Shown here: positions 54,246-63,590 of the stretch, in pieces
Layout: each line of letters begins with the position of its first letter
Numbering within the stretch: position 1 is the stretch's first letter
Source of the DNA: DASPWW01 sp963756745
Lineage (GTDB): Bacteria; Actinomycetota; Thermoleophilia; Solirubrobacterales; 70-9
Direction of reading: 5' to 3'
Assembly: GCA_963756745.1 (NCBI GenBank)
Contig: CAVWOU010000010.1
Coordinates: forward strand, 1 to 64,000
DNA: 64,000 nucleotides
The notes under the pieces: generated by a model
What the model was told of the DNA's origin: nothing
The model's input: only the letters and a program-made list of their open reading frames with translations
Databases searched by the model: none
Translations under genes and position numbers: made by a program

Positions 54246-55477
54246 GCGAACACTCGGCCCTCTCGGACCGGGATGCTCGTCGAACTACCGGCACGGGTCG
54301 CCTGCGGGTGGAGATCTCGGGCGATCCCCACCCCCTGCGTCCGGACGCGCTCGAAGTCGCCTCTGGGAGGATGTACGGGGAGGACCACGAGTCCCGGGGT
54401 CTCGACCACCTGGACGGTCGGGGTCTGTCGCCGATCGCGGCGCTCGAGGAAGCCATCCTGCCCGCGCTCCAGCGAGCACCGTGCCTGGTCAGCTTCTCGG
54501 GCGGACGCGACTCCTCGAGCGTGCTCGCGGCGGCGACTCGGGTCGCTCGGCGGGAGGGGCTATCGCTGCCGGTGCCGGTCACCCTGCGGGTTTCGAATGC
54601 GCCGATGGCGGAGGAATCGGCGTGGCAGGAGCGGGTTATTCGCCACCTCGGCCTGCGCGAATGGGAGGTGCGAGAGGTAGATGGCGGCGAGATGGATCGC
54701 TTGGGACCATTCTCGACGGCCGTGCTTCGGCGCCACGGCGTCCTCTATCCGCCGAACACGTTCCTGCAGCTGCCGCAGTTCGAAGCAGCGCGCGGGAACC
54801 CACTGCTCACAGGGCTCGGCGGCGATGAACTCTTCGCAGCCTGGTGCTGGCGGGACCACGCCGACGTGCTCGCCCGGCGTAGGCGCCCGACGCTCCGCGA
54901 CGCTCTCCGCCTTACCTACGCGGCCTCGCCAGCCAGCGTGCGGCGGCGACGGGAGCGCCGGCGCAACCGGTTCAGGGACATGCCGTGGCTGCGCCCCGAG
55001 GTCGCACGCACCGCTTCGGAGTTGGCTGCCATCGCACAGGTGGAGCAGCCCCGCTCCTGGCGACGATGGGTCGACTGGTTCATGCGGCGGCGCGCAGAGC
55101 GCGCGCCGCAATGGAGCCTCTCGCTGCTGGCCGCGGACGCTGGCGTGTCCCTACTCCACCCGCTGCTCGAGCCCAGCTTCCTTGCGGCACTGGCCGGCGC
55201 CGGCGGGCGGTTGGGCTTCGGGGATCGCACGGCTGTCAGGCGCGCGATCTTCTCCGACGCGCTGCCGGATGCCGTGCTCTCCCGGCGCACGAAGGCCCGC
55301 TATAGCGAGGTCCTGTGGGGCCCGCGCACCCGCGAGTTCGCCGAGCGCTGGGAGGGGGGCGGCGCCGATGATGAGCTGGTTGATTCCGAGGCGCTCAGGA
55401 GGGAGTGGCTGAAGCCCAACCCGCACGAGGCCAGCGCGATGCTTCTGCACACCGCGTGGTTGAGCGAACTGAGCTGA
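54242..55477 (+). CDS. second asparagine-synthetase-like enzyme, without glutaminase domain
   Basis: A 411-residue protein. The ATP loop SFSGGRDSSSVLAAATRVAR (84-103) and LGGDELFAAWCWRDHADVLA show the synthetase fold. The N-terminal glutaminase domain is reduced to about 80 residues of other sequence. GTG 54242 overlaps the ligase stop (GTGA), so the two are coupled. With one cyclase already present, this could be a second amide-forming step, for example on the acyl-adenylate made by the neighbouring ligase. No second precursor gene was found. Confidence 0.88.
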   Translation: MSEHSALSDRDARRTTGTGRLRVEISGDPHPLRPDALEVASGRMYGEDHESRGLDHLDGRGLSPIAALEEAILPALQRAPCLVSFSGGRDSSSVLAAATRVARREGLSLPVPVTLRVSNAPMAEESAWQERVIRHLGLREWEVREVDGGEMDRLGPFSTAVLRRHGVLYPPNTFLQLPQFEAARGNPLLTGLGGDELFAAWCWRDHADVLARRRRPTLRDALRLTYAASPASVRRRRERRRNRFRDMPWLRPEVARTASELAAIAQVEQPRSWRRWVDWFMRRRAERAPQWSLSLLAADAGVSLLHPLLEPSFLAALAGAGGRLGFGDRTAVRRAIFSDALPDAVLSRRTKARYSEVLWGPRTREFAERWEGGGADDELVDSEALRREWLKPNPHEASAMLLHTAWLSELS

Positions 55478-55554
55478 GCTCGGGGGCGCGACGAAAGGCC
55501 AACGTGGCGGAGTTCCTTATCCACCATGGTCCGAGGACTGGTAGTCTCGCCGAA

Positions 55555-57246
55555 ATGGAAGCGGGTGGCGTGCGGAAGGGCGGGGAACCGGCGCTGAGGG
55601 AAGAAGCGGTGGACGAAACGATCTCGCAGGTGGGAGGACATCGGGGTCGGGGCCCGGCGGGGACGCTTGCGCAGAGCGCGTCCGTTCCGGACCTAACCGC
55701 GAGCGGAGGCACGGCGCCCGATGCGGCCTGGGGGCTCGCGAGCGACATCAGTGCGCCCGACCGTCGCGGCTACGTCCTGCGGCGACTATTCGTGCTCTCC
55801 GATCTGCTCGCGATTGCCTGCGCGGGCGCGATCACGGCGGGAGTCGCGCTGCTCGCAGGAAGGGACATCTCCGATCTGGACTTTGCGATCTCCCTGGTCT
55901 TTCTTGCTCTCTGGGTGCCGATCGGGATTGCTTTTGGCGCCTACCACCCCCACGCCGCCGGTCGGAGCCTTGCGACCACGGTAGGCGACGAGGTGGGCCC
56001 CGTGTTCTGGGTCGCGACCGTCTGGAGTTGGCTCATGTTGCTGACACGGGCCGGCTTGCACACGGGGATAGTCGAGCTGCTCCCCCAGGTGGCGCTGTGG
56101 GTGGTTGTGATCCCCACCGTCCTCGCGGTGAGGTCGTTGACACGCCGGTTGGCGAGGAGCCGTCGGTGGTATCGGCAACGTGCGCTGGTGGTCGGCAGTC
56201 CGGCTGACAGGGCGCGGATCCTGGCGCGGATCGAGCGCCATCCGGAGTGGGGGATCGACGTCGCCCAAACGCGCGATCTATTCACCGAGGCGACCGTGGC
56301 GAGCCAGCGTTTCGATGGTTACGCGGTGCCCTCGCTTAGCGACAGCCGTGGCGGGGAAAGCGAGACGAAGGCACAAGGGGCAACGCAGGCACAAGAGCAG
56401 TCAGCCGGAGGAGCTCTCGTCGATATCGCGCAGCGGTTGCATGTCTCGCGCGTGATCTTCGCCACCGCACCGGAGCAGCTCGACGTCCGAACGAGCCTCT
56501 CCCGACGCCTCACGGCAGCTGGGATTCAGGTCGATCTGGTCCCCGGCGACTCGGAGATCCTTAGCACGAGCGCTGAGCTCTACGACCTCGAGGGATTGCA
56601 GATCCTCTCGATGCCGCCGATCCACGCGCGGGGCTCCTTAAGTGCCCTCAAGCGCTGCCTCGATCTCCTGCTCGGTGTGCCGGCCCTGGTTCTGGCCTCA
56701 CCGGTGATCGCCTTTTGCGCCATGCGGATCAAGCTTGACTCCCCCGGCCCCGTCTTTTTTCGGCAGGTGCGCGCCGGGCGGGACGGTCGACGCTTCGTAT
56801 TCCTGAAGCTTCGCACGATGGACGCCGACGCCGAGGAACGGTTGGCCGAGGTAGCCGACCTGAACAAGCACGGCTCCGGGCTGCTTAGTGGCGCCTTCAA
56901 GGCGATCGATGATCCGCGGATGACGAGGACCGGGGTGTGGCTTCGGCGGCGCTCGCTGGACGAGCTCCCTCAGCTCTGGAACGTCGTGCGGGGCGACATG
57001 AGCCTGGTTGGTCCCCGTCCGCTCCCGTTGCGGGAGGACGCGCACATCAGCGGCCACTACGAGGTGAGACGAGAGGTCAGACCCGGCATGACGGGTCCGT
57101 GGCAGGTCCTTGGTCGGAGCGACATCCCGTTCGACGACATGTTGAAGCTCGACTACAGCTACGTCGTGAACTGGTCGTTTATCGAGGACCTCAGGTTCCT
57201 CTTGCACACCGTCAGCGCCGTGATCCGGGCCCGCGGAGCGTATTAG
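55555..57246 (+). CDS. polyprenyl glycosylphosphotransferase
   Basis: About 563 residues from ATG 55555 (MEAGGVRKGG); the longer ORF starts inside the previous gene. It has about five N-terminal helices (DLLAIACAGAITAGVALLAG onward), a nucleotide-binding-like middle (LVVGSPADRARILARIERHP), and the sugar transferase domain: VFFRQVRAGRDGRRFVFLKL, RRRSLDELPQLWNVVRGDMS, GPRPLP, EVRPGMTGPWQVLGRSDIPF. It has the same subtype ending as the enzyme at 2504-3859. Next gene starts 6 bp after its stop. Confidence 0.93.
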   Translation: MEAGGVRKGGEPALREEAVDETISQVGGHRGRGPAGTLAQSASVPDLTASGGTAPDAAWGLASDISAPDRRGYVLRRLFVLSDLLAIACAGAITAGVALLAGRDISDLDFAISLVFLALWVPIGIAFGAYHPHAAGRSLATTVGDEVGPVFWVATVWSWLMLLTRAGLHTGIVELLPQVALWVVVIPTVLAVRSLTRRLARSRRWYRQRALVVGSPADRARILARIERHPEWGIDVAQTRDLFTEATVASQRFDGYAVPSLSDSRGGESETKAQGATQAQEQSAGGALVDIAQRLHVSRVIFATAPEQLDVRTSLSRRLTAAGIQVDLVPGDSEILSTSAELYDLEGLQILSMPPIHARGSLSALKRCLDLLLGVPALVLASPVIAFCAMRIKLDSPGPVFFRQVRAGRDGRRFVFLKLRTMDADAEERLAEVADLNKHGSGLLSGAFKAIDDPRMTRTGVWLRRRSLDELPQLWNVVRGDMSLVGPRPLPLREDAHISGHYEVRREVRPGMTGPWQVLGRSDIPFDDMLKLDYSYVVNWSFIEDLRFLLHTVSAVIRARGAY

Positions 57247-57251
57247 GAGCC

Positions 57252-58784
57252 ATGATCCGCGATCGGCATCAGTCGCAGACGGCGCAGGCGCCTGCCCCCG
57301 AGCGGGAGCTGGCCGGGGCGGGCACAGCGATACCGCCGATATCTGAGCACGCAGGCCAGGACGCGAGCCGTCCCAGAGCCGCTGACGCGCATCGAAAAGG
57401 GATCACGCCGCAGCAGTGGCACCTCCTGGTGGACGTTTTGATGCTGAGCCTCGCGATCGCCGCGGTGGTGCTCACGGCGCCACTCGCCGACGACCCGGTC
57501 GAGAACCCCGTGTGGCTGGTCGCCCTGCCGCTGATCGTGCTTGTGCTCCTCGCCCTCCGCGGGATGTACGGGCCCCGCATCGGCCCCAGGTTCCTGGACG
57601 ACGCGGGTTACATCGTGGCCGCGACCGCAGTCGCGGTCATGGCGGTCACATTCGCCCGCATCCTCTTCACCGGCGAGAACGTTCCCGGGTCGCAGGGCCT
57701 CCGGGAGTGGTTCTTCGTCGCTGCCTTCCTGACAGCCGGGCACGCCGCGGTGACCGTGACGGAGACGAGGTCGCGGCGCAAGCACGGCGGAGGTCGTCCC
57801 ACCCTGATCATCGGGGCTGGACGCGTTGGTCACCTGCTCGCCAAGCGATTGCTGGCCAAACCCGAGCTAGGCCTCCGCCCGGTTGGCTTCCTCGATGGGG
57901 CAGAAACCGGGGTGGAGGACGACTTCCCAATCCTCGGGGATATCTCGAGCCTCGAGCAGACTGTCCTCGAGCACGAAGTGGAGCATGCGATCATCAGTTT
58001 CACTCGCTTCCCGCCCGAGGTCGAGCTCGACTCGTTGCAGCGGCTCGAGCAGCTCGGTGTGTCGGTTTCCCTCGTGCCTCGGCTGTTCCAGGGACTACCC
58101 GACCGCGTCGTCCTCGAGCGGGTCGGGGCCCTGCCATTGGTCAGCATCTACCCGTCGATCTCGCGGGGCTGGCAGATGGCGGTCAAGTACGGCTTCGATC
58201 GGGCCTTCGCTGCGCTGGCCCTCCTGCTTCTCTCGCCTCTCCTCATCGCCGCCGCGGTCGGCGTCCTGGCGTCCGTCGGGCGCCCGCTGCTTTTCCGCCA
58301 GCGCAGGGTCGGGCTCGACTGCCGGGAATTCCCCATGTTCAAGTTCAGGACCATGAAGGGCCAACCGGATAATCAAGCGTCCCTGGAATCCGGATGGGAC
58401 GCCTTCGCCCAAGGCCTCGCGCCAGGGGGCGTGGAGGGTCCCGACCGCCGCACCCGTTTCGGCACCTTCCTGCGTCGAACCTCGCTCGACGAGCTGCCTC
58501 AGCTTCTCAACGTGCTGCGCGGCGAAATGTCGATCGTGGGCCCCCGCCCGGAGCGCCCCGAGTACGTCGAGGCCTTCGAGGAGCGGGTCCATCGCTACGA
58601 CCTCCGCCACCGGGTGAAGGCCGGAATCACCGGGTGGGCCCAGGTGCACGGATTGAGAGGCAGAACGCCGCTGGCAGAGAGGGTCGAGTACGACAATTAC
58701 TACATCGAGAACTGGTCGTTGTGGCTCGACGTCAAGATCCTGCTCCTCACCGTGCTCGCCGTCTTCGGTGGTCGCAGCGAGTAG
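57252..58784 (+). CDS. polyprenyl glycosylphosphotransferase, second subtype
   Basis: A 510-residue enzyme from ATG 57252, with GGAG upstream. Membrane helices lie at about 60-155, then a Rossmann-like domain (LIIGAGRVGHLLAKRLLAKP), a hydrophobic hairpin and the transferase core (LLFRQRRVGLDCREFPMFKF, RRTSLDELPQLLNVLRGEMS, GPRPERPEYVEAFEE). The ending KAGITGWAQVHGLRG differs from the PGMTGPWQV of the previous gene and marks the WcaJ/CpsE-like group, so the two neighbours probably use different sugars or pathways. Confidence 0.93.
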   Translation: MIRDRHQSQTAQAPAPERELAGAGTAIPPISEHAGQDASRPRAADAHRKGITPQQWHLLVDVLMLSLAIAAVVLTAPLADDPVENPVWLVALPLIVLVLLALRGMYGPRIGPRFLDDAGYIVAATAVAVMAVTFARILFTGENVPGSQGLREWFFVAAFLTAGHAAVTVTETRSRRKHGGGRPTLIIGAGRVGHLLAKRLLAKPELGLRPVGFLDGAETGVEDDFPILGDISSLEQTVLEHEVEHAIISFTRFPPEVELDSLQRLEQLGVSVSLVPRLFQGLPDRVVLERVGALPLVSIYPSISRGWQMAVKYGFDRAFAALALLLLSPLLIAAAVGVLASVGRPLLFRQRRVGLDCREFPMFKFRTMKGQPDNQASLESGWDAFAQGLAPGGVEGPDRRTRFGTFLRRTSLDELPQLLNVLRGEMSIVGPRPERPEYVEAFEERVHRYDLRHRVKAGITGWAQVHGLRGRTPLAERVEYDNYYIENWSLWLDVKILLLTVLAVFGGRSE

Positions 58785-59619
58785 CGACCCGGACGTCTCC
58801 CTCGTCATCGTGGCTCATTCGGTCCGGAATGAGCTGGAGCGCTGCCTCGGCTCGATCCGGGACTGCGCGGAGCTTCGCGTGCAGACGATCCTCGTCGACA
58901 ACGCGTCGACGGACGCCACGGTCCCTTGGGTGCGCGACAGCCACCCGTCCGTGGACCTGGTCGAGCTGCCTGAGAACGTCGGCACGGCAGCGCGAGACCA
59001 CGGGTTGAGCCGGGCGCGCGCGCAGCTGACCATGTTCCTGGACAGCGACGCCGCCCTCACCCCGGGGGCGCTCCCGGCGATGGTGGAGGCGATGGAGCAC
59101 AATCCGGAATGGGGCCTGATCGGACCGCGGTTGGTGGGCGACGACGGGAGCTTGCAGCTCTCGTGCCGCCGCTTTCCGCCGCCGCTGCTTCCACTCATCC
59201 GCAGGCCCCCGCTGTCCGCACTGGGGGAGAACTCCGCCACCGTTCGGCGGCATCTGATGACCGACATCGATCACAGCCTCACCAGGCCGGTGGTCTACGT
59301 GCTCGGCGCCTGCCAGCTCTTTCGGACCTCGCTGGGGAGGAAGGTGGCGCGAGAGATCGGGCCGCCCAGTGAGCGGGTCTTCTTCGGCCCGGACGACGTC
59401 GAGTGGTGCATCAGGATCCGCGACGCCGGCGGCGAGGTCGTCTATTTCCCCGCCGCCACGGTGATCCATTCCTACCGGCGCCGCACCCGCGCGCACCCCC
59501 TCTCCCGCAATTCGTGGCGTCACCTCAGGGCCTTCGCCGCATTCCAGTGGCGATACAGGCACCGCTTTGACGAATTTCGGAAACTGGCGGCTGAGTTGGA
59601 TCGGAGATCCTCGGGATGA
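58768..59619 (+). CDS. GT2 family glycosyltransferase
   Basis: A 283-residue GT-A enzyme: SLVIVAHSVRNELERCLGSI, TILVDNASTDATVPWV, the metal motif LTMFLDSDAALTPG, and FFGPDDVEWCIRIRDAGGEV. It overlaps the previous gene by 17 bp. Rhamnosyl-type GT2 enzymes have this pattern. The C-terminal membrane segment seen in some relatives is absent, but a fragment of one follows directly. Confidence 0.9.
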   Translation: MVAASSDPDVSLVIVAHSVRNELERCLGSIRDCAELRVQTILVDNASTDATVPWVRDSHPSVDLVELPENVGTAARDHGLSRARAQLTMFLDSDAALTPGALPAMVEAMEHNPEWGLIGPRLVGDDGSLQLSCRRFPPPLLPLIRRPPLSALGENSATVRRHLMTDIDHSLTRPVVYVLGACQLFRTSLGRKVAREIGPPSERVFFGPDDVEWCIRIRDAGGEVVYFPAATVIHSYRRRTRAHPLSRNSWRHLRAFAAFQWRYRHRFDEFRKLAAELDRRSSG

Positions 59620-59777
59620 GTGCGAGTCAGGGACCGCACCTTCAGGTTGACCGACCCGCTGACACGCGGGCAATCCTCTGGGTGCCCGTGATCCGAGTCG
59701 CTGCTGATCTCGCCAAGATGCAGGGGTTCGTCGCTGGGACGCTAGGGACCAGCAGCGGGCCAGCTCGCTTCCGTTGA
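59616..59777 (+). pseudogene. 53-codon remnant of a GT2 C-terminal membrane tail
   Basis: The ATG overlaps the previous stop (ATGA). The sequence AILWVPVIRVAADLAKMQGF, then VAGTLG, closely matches the tail of the GT2 at 61848-62826 (ALAWVAPIRVAVDVAKMHGF, MVGLL). The catalytic part of that copy is missing, so this is the leftover of a deleted or recombined gene. Confidence 0.6.
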
Positions 59778-59832
59778 TTTCCTCGCTATTCGGGGCTAGG
59801 TCGTCGGGACGTAGTAGCCTGCCGGAGCCGAT

Positions 59833-60717
59833 TTGATCTCGGTCACGATTTCGACCTTCGAGCGCCCGGAGATGATCGGTCGATGCGTCGAGAGCGTGCT
59901 CGCAGGGACTGAGCTCCCCTTGGAGATCGTGGTTGTCGATCAGAGTCGCGACGAGCGCACCCGCGAGGTGCTCGACTCGCTGGGGAGCAAGCTGATCCGC
60001 TACGAGCACCACTCGCCGCCGTCGATCTCCGGGGCCCGTAACCGGGCCGTCGAAATCGCGGGTAGCGAGTATGCGGCCATCATCGACGATGACTGCGAAG
60101 TGCCCGCCGACTGGCTCGGCAGGCTGCATTCGGAGCTCAAGCGGTTTGATTACCCGGACGTGTTGTACGGCGAGATCCGCGATCCAGCTCCCCCGGGCAG
60201 GAAGGGCCTCTCGGTCAGCATCCTGGAGCCCCCGCGGCCGCGGACATGGTCCTATCCCGCCCACCCGGGCTACATGGGCTACGGTGCTCACATGGTCGTT
60301 CGCCGGTCGATCTTCCTGGAACTCGGAGGATTCGACGAGCGTCTGGGCCCGGGTACGCCGTTGCGGGCGGCGGAGGACATCGACTACAACTACCGTCTGC
60401 TGAAGGGCGGCTATCGTGCCGTCACGACGCCGGGGGTCTGGGTACTGCATCATCAGTGGCGCCCGCAGAGCTCGCTCCCCGCCGACCTCGGCCGGCGCTG
60501 CTTCGGACAATCAGCGTTCTGCGTCAAGCACCTGCGCGAAGGCGACCGTTACGCGGCGCGGATCCTTCTCGAGCAGGCCGGCGCCGACCTGCGCATGCTC
60601 GCCAGCGGGGCTCGGCGGCGGTCGTGGCTGCGGGCGCGGGCAGGATTTCGGCGGATGGCGGGCACGTGGAGCGGTCTGATCGCCGGCTGGCGGGCGTTCG
60701 CCCGCCCGGATCGGTGA
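59833..60717 (+). CDS. GT2 family glycosyltransferase
   Basis: A 294-residue GT-A enzyme. TTG 59833 opens ISVTISTFERPEMIGRCVES. The metal motif is AAIIDDDCEVPADWLG, and the acceptor region AAEDIDYNYRLLKGGYRAV. The C-terminus is Arg-rich. The next gene starts within its stop (GTGA), so the two are coupled. Substrate unknown. Confidence 0.9.
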   Translation: MISVTISTFERPEMIGRCVESVLAGTELPLEIVVVDQSRDERTREVLDSLGSKLIRYEHHSPPSISGARNRAVEIAGSEYAAIIDDDCEVPADWLGRLHSELKRFDYPDVLYGEIRDPAPPGRKGLSVSILEPPRPRTWSYPAHPGYMGYGAHMVVRRSIFLELGGFDERLGPGTPLRAAEDIDYNYRLLKGGYRAVTTPGVWVLHHQWRPQSSLPADLGRRCFGQSAFCVKHLREGDRYAARILLEQAGADLRMLASGARRRSWLRARAGFRRMAGTWSGLIAGWRAFARPDR

Positions 60718-61891
60718 GCCGGGAGATCCTCTTCTACTCCGACTTCCCCTTCGGCTACCACAACCCCGAGGCGGAGGAGAAGATGGCGCGGTTCGCCCGC
60801 CGTGGATACGACGTCCACTACGTCGAGCAGCTCGGGATCCGCAACCCTCGTCCGCGGTACATGGCGCGAATCGCCACAAGGGCCCATACCCGGAGATCGG
60901 GCTCCCCCTCTGTGCCGTTCGACGTGGTCTCCCCGAAGCTGCTGCCACCGCGCGGCGCGCCGCTGATCGATCGAATCAATCGCCGCTGGCTCGCCCGGCA
61001 GCTCGCCGCATGCCTCCACGCGCCGGGGGAGGCGATCTTCTGGATCCGCTTTCCGACCCCGGAGCTGGTGCCGTTCGTGGAGCGGGCGAGCCCCGCGCTC
61101 GTCGTGTACGAGGTCGTCGACGACCACGAGCGCGGGCCAGGGATGAACAATCGTCTCAGAGCGAAGGTTTCGGCTCGCGGAGGACCGGCTGCTCTCGGTC
61201 GCGGGTCTCGTGTTCGCTTGGTCGGAGCCGATCCGGTACCGGCTCGCGCGCCTTCATCCAAACGTTGTGCTCGCACCAACCGCCGTGGATGTGGAGAGGT
61301 TTGCGGCAGTCGTGGATGATGAGCCGGCGGCCCCGCCGCTCGCCGTGTACGTGGGCTCCGCCGACTTCCGCTTCGACGCTCAGCTGCTGGCAGAGGTAGC
61401 AAGCGCGCTGCCGGAGTGGCGCTTCATACTCGCCGGGCCGGTCGAACGGTCCGTCGCGGCCCGCCTCGAGCCACTGCCAAACGTCCACATCCGGGGCCGC
61501 GTCGCTCCGTCTGCGGTGCCGGGGCTCTTCGCCCGCGCAGCCGTCTGCCTGCTTCCTTATCGTCGCAGCGCGGCTCTCTGATTCGCTCTTCCCGATCAAG
61601 CTGGTCGAGTACCTCGCGGCGGGCCGTCCCATCGTGTCGACCGCGATTCGCGCGGCAAATGAGTTCGCCGACGTCGTTTCGATCGCAGACACGCCGGCGG
61701 AGTTCGCCGCTGCGATCGAGCAATCCGCGCGCGAGGACTCGGACGCCGCTCGCCAGACACGGGTGTCGCGTGCCCGCCCCTTCTCCTGGGATCGCCGCGT
61801 CGATGAGATGGAGCAGGCAATTCAAGCTGCGCTGGCGAGGGGTCCAGTCAGCCCCCAGCCCGGCTCAGCCGCCGGAGCAGCCCGACCATGA
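60714..61891 (+). CDS. GT4-like glycosyltransferase (two frameshifts)
   Basis: About 390 residues. GTG 60714 overlaps the previous stop. The first part reads REILFYSDFPFGYHNPEAEE and IFWIRFPTPELVPFVERASP, ALVVYEVVDDHERG. After a shift near 61175 it continues VFAWSEPIRYRLARLHPNVV, PLAVYVGSADFRFDAQLLAE and PNVHIRGRVAPSAVPGLFAR; after another near 61575, VSTAIRAANEFADVV. This is the GT-B fold of sugar transferases that often work with the preceding GT2. It ends convergent with a GT2 gene. Confidence 0.82.
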
Positions 61892-62826
61892 AGCCGTGCA
61901 TCTTGGCCACATCGACCGCCACCCGAATCGGCGCCACCCAGGCCAACGCGCGGCCGCAACCCAGTTCGCGCCGAGCGGGCCACACGAAGAGCGTGAGATA
62001 GGCCATCGCGCCCGACGCGAGCAATGCACCGGACCCGGTGTTGCCGCGCGCGGCCCTGAGCAACAGCGAGGCGCCTGTGGAGTAGAGCACGATTGGAATG
62101 ACCTCGTTCTGGCGCTCCAAGCCCGCCACAGCATCACCGTAGCCGTACTGCCGGTATTGACGGTAGAGCTCCAGCAGGGTGGAGTCGAGGACGCCACCGC
62201 ACAGTTGCCCTTCGCACCGGAGTGATCGCGTAGCCCGCCCCGCGCAATCGCTCGAGGAATATCTTGTCCTCCGCAACGGCAAGATGCTCGGGGTAGCCTC
62301 CCACGGCGTTCCAGGAACGCCGGCTAAAGCAGTATCCGTTACGTCCCGCCGGCAGGAAGCTGGTGGCCAGGGGAGGCCTTCTGCCGGGGGGCTTGTACCC
62401 GCGGAGCGTAAACCAGCCCGCGGCTCGCTCGAACTCCGAGCGTGGATCCGACTCAGCGACCCCGACGCAGACGCGATCATCGGAGCGGGCTCTGAGCGGA
62501 GCTGAGAGGTTCGCCAGCCATTCAGGTCCCACCCTGCTCCCCGCGTCCAGCGTGGCGATCAGCGGCGATCGGGAGTGGCGAATGCCTTCGTTGCGCGCCC
62601 GGCCCGGCGTGGCCCCGCGAGCCTGAAGCGCACACAAGGCTGGCCATTGAGCCTGTCGCTCGCCAAGCAGCTCGGGGGTACCGTCGGTCGACCCCGCATC
62701 CACAACGATCGTTTCGGAGGGCTGAAGCGTCTGCTTTGCGCAATCGTCCAGGAGCAAGCCAATGTTGTCGGCCTCATTCAGCGCCGGAATAACGATTGCG
62801 ATTGCGATCCGATCAACACTGCTCAC
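61848..62826 (-). CDS. GT2 family glycosyltransferase with C-terminal membrane tail (frameshifted)
   Basis: About 326 residues. ATG 62826 opens a typical GT2 start (IAIVIPALNEADNIGLLLDD, TIVVDAGSTDGTPELL), then LIATLDAGSRVGPEWLANLS and AEDKIFLERLRGAGYAITPV. After a shift near 62190 the reading continues LELYRQYRQYGYGDAVAGLE, with three membrane segments (YSTGASLLLRAA, MAYLTLFVWPARREL, APIRVAVDVAKMHGFMVGLL). It overlaps the end of the GT4 gene by 44 bp. Confidence 0.83.
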
Positions 62827-62841
62827 AGCACGCGACCTCGA

Positions 62842-63555
62842 TCACGGACCCCGTGTCCTGGACGGGGCTTTCAGCGCGATCAGGTTGTCGATAAGCCACG
62901 GCGCCTCGACGCCGTTCTCGCGGAAGCGTTGGGAAAGTCGCCGCGAGCGCGCCGGCTCCTGCCGTGCACCGAGACGCTCGAAGCGATGAATCCAATGCCG
63001 TTTCGGCTGTTCGTTGAGGTGGCCTACCCCGCCCTGCCCCGGCTGCGCCGCGGTGAACACGATCGCGGGTGCGATCGAGACCAGAAGCTGGACGAGTCGG
63101 TCACCGAGATCTGGACTCAGATGCTCGGCCACCTCGAAGCAGTATGCGAGGTCGAAGCCATGCGAGGGCACCGCGATCGGGCTCGGGCTGGTCAGATCGA
63201 AGTCATGCATCGCAGCGCCCTGGCGCCGGCCGAGCGCCCGCCCGAAGGGGCTGCGCTCATAGCCGATCGCGTCCCGGCCCCTCCTGCGTGCCGCGGCAAC
63301 AAAGGTTCCGGTACCTGCGCCAACGTCCGCCCACCGCGATGCGTCCGGGAATTCCGCGATCAACGCGTCGGCTACGGCGTCACAATCGGCGCGAGCAAAA
63401 TGGTGGTAGCTCCACATCACCGCCGGGTTGTAGGTCAGCCAATCGTGCCCCCGCCGCTCGCCCATCGCCGCGAGACGATGCCCCAGCCGATCGATCGTCC
63501 CGCCGATCGCCGATCTGAACGGGACGATGCGCCATCGCTGCACCTCGGCCATCAT
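62842..63555 (-). CDS. class I SAM-dependent methyltransferase
   Basis: A 237-residue enzyme. Motif I is WADVGAGTGTFVAAARRRGR, followed by IGYERSPFGRALG and FDLAYCFEVAEHLSPDLGDR. The last two are typical of methyltransferases in polysaccharide loci. It starts 16 bp upstream of the GT2 gene, so the two share a transcript. The acceptor is unknown. Confidence 0.88.
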   Translation of the reverse strand: MMAEVQRWRIVPFRSAIGGTIDRLGHRLAAMGERRGHDWLTYNPAVMWSYHHFARADCDAVADALIAEFPDASRWADVGAGTGTFVAAARRRGRDAIGYERSPFGRALGRRQGAAMHDFDLTSPSPIAVPSHGFDLAYCFEVAEHLSPDLGDRLVQLLVSIAPAIVFTAAQPGQGGVGHLNEQPKRHWIHRFERLGARQEPARSRRLSQRFRENGVEAPWLIDNLIALKAPSRTRGP

Positions 63556-63590
63556 AGTCCGCGTGCGTCGATAGCCAGGACACCTAAGCA

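Noticed and set aside
54242..55600. A second precursor gene for the second Asn-synthetase-like enzyme
   Set aside because: No short frame with a ribosome binding site and the leader pattern was found in the gaps around 52433-52546 or 55477-55555.
58747..60510. A 587-codon open frame on the minus strand
   Set aside because: Antisense to two clear GT2 genes; no motifs of its own.
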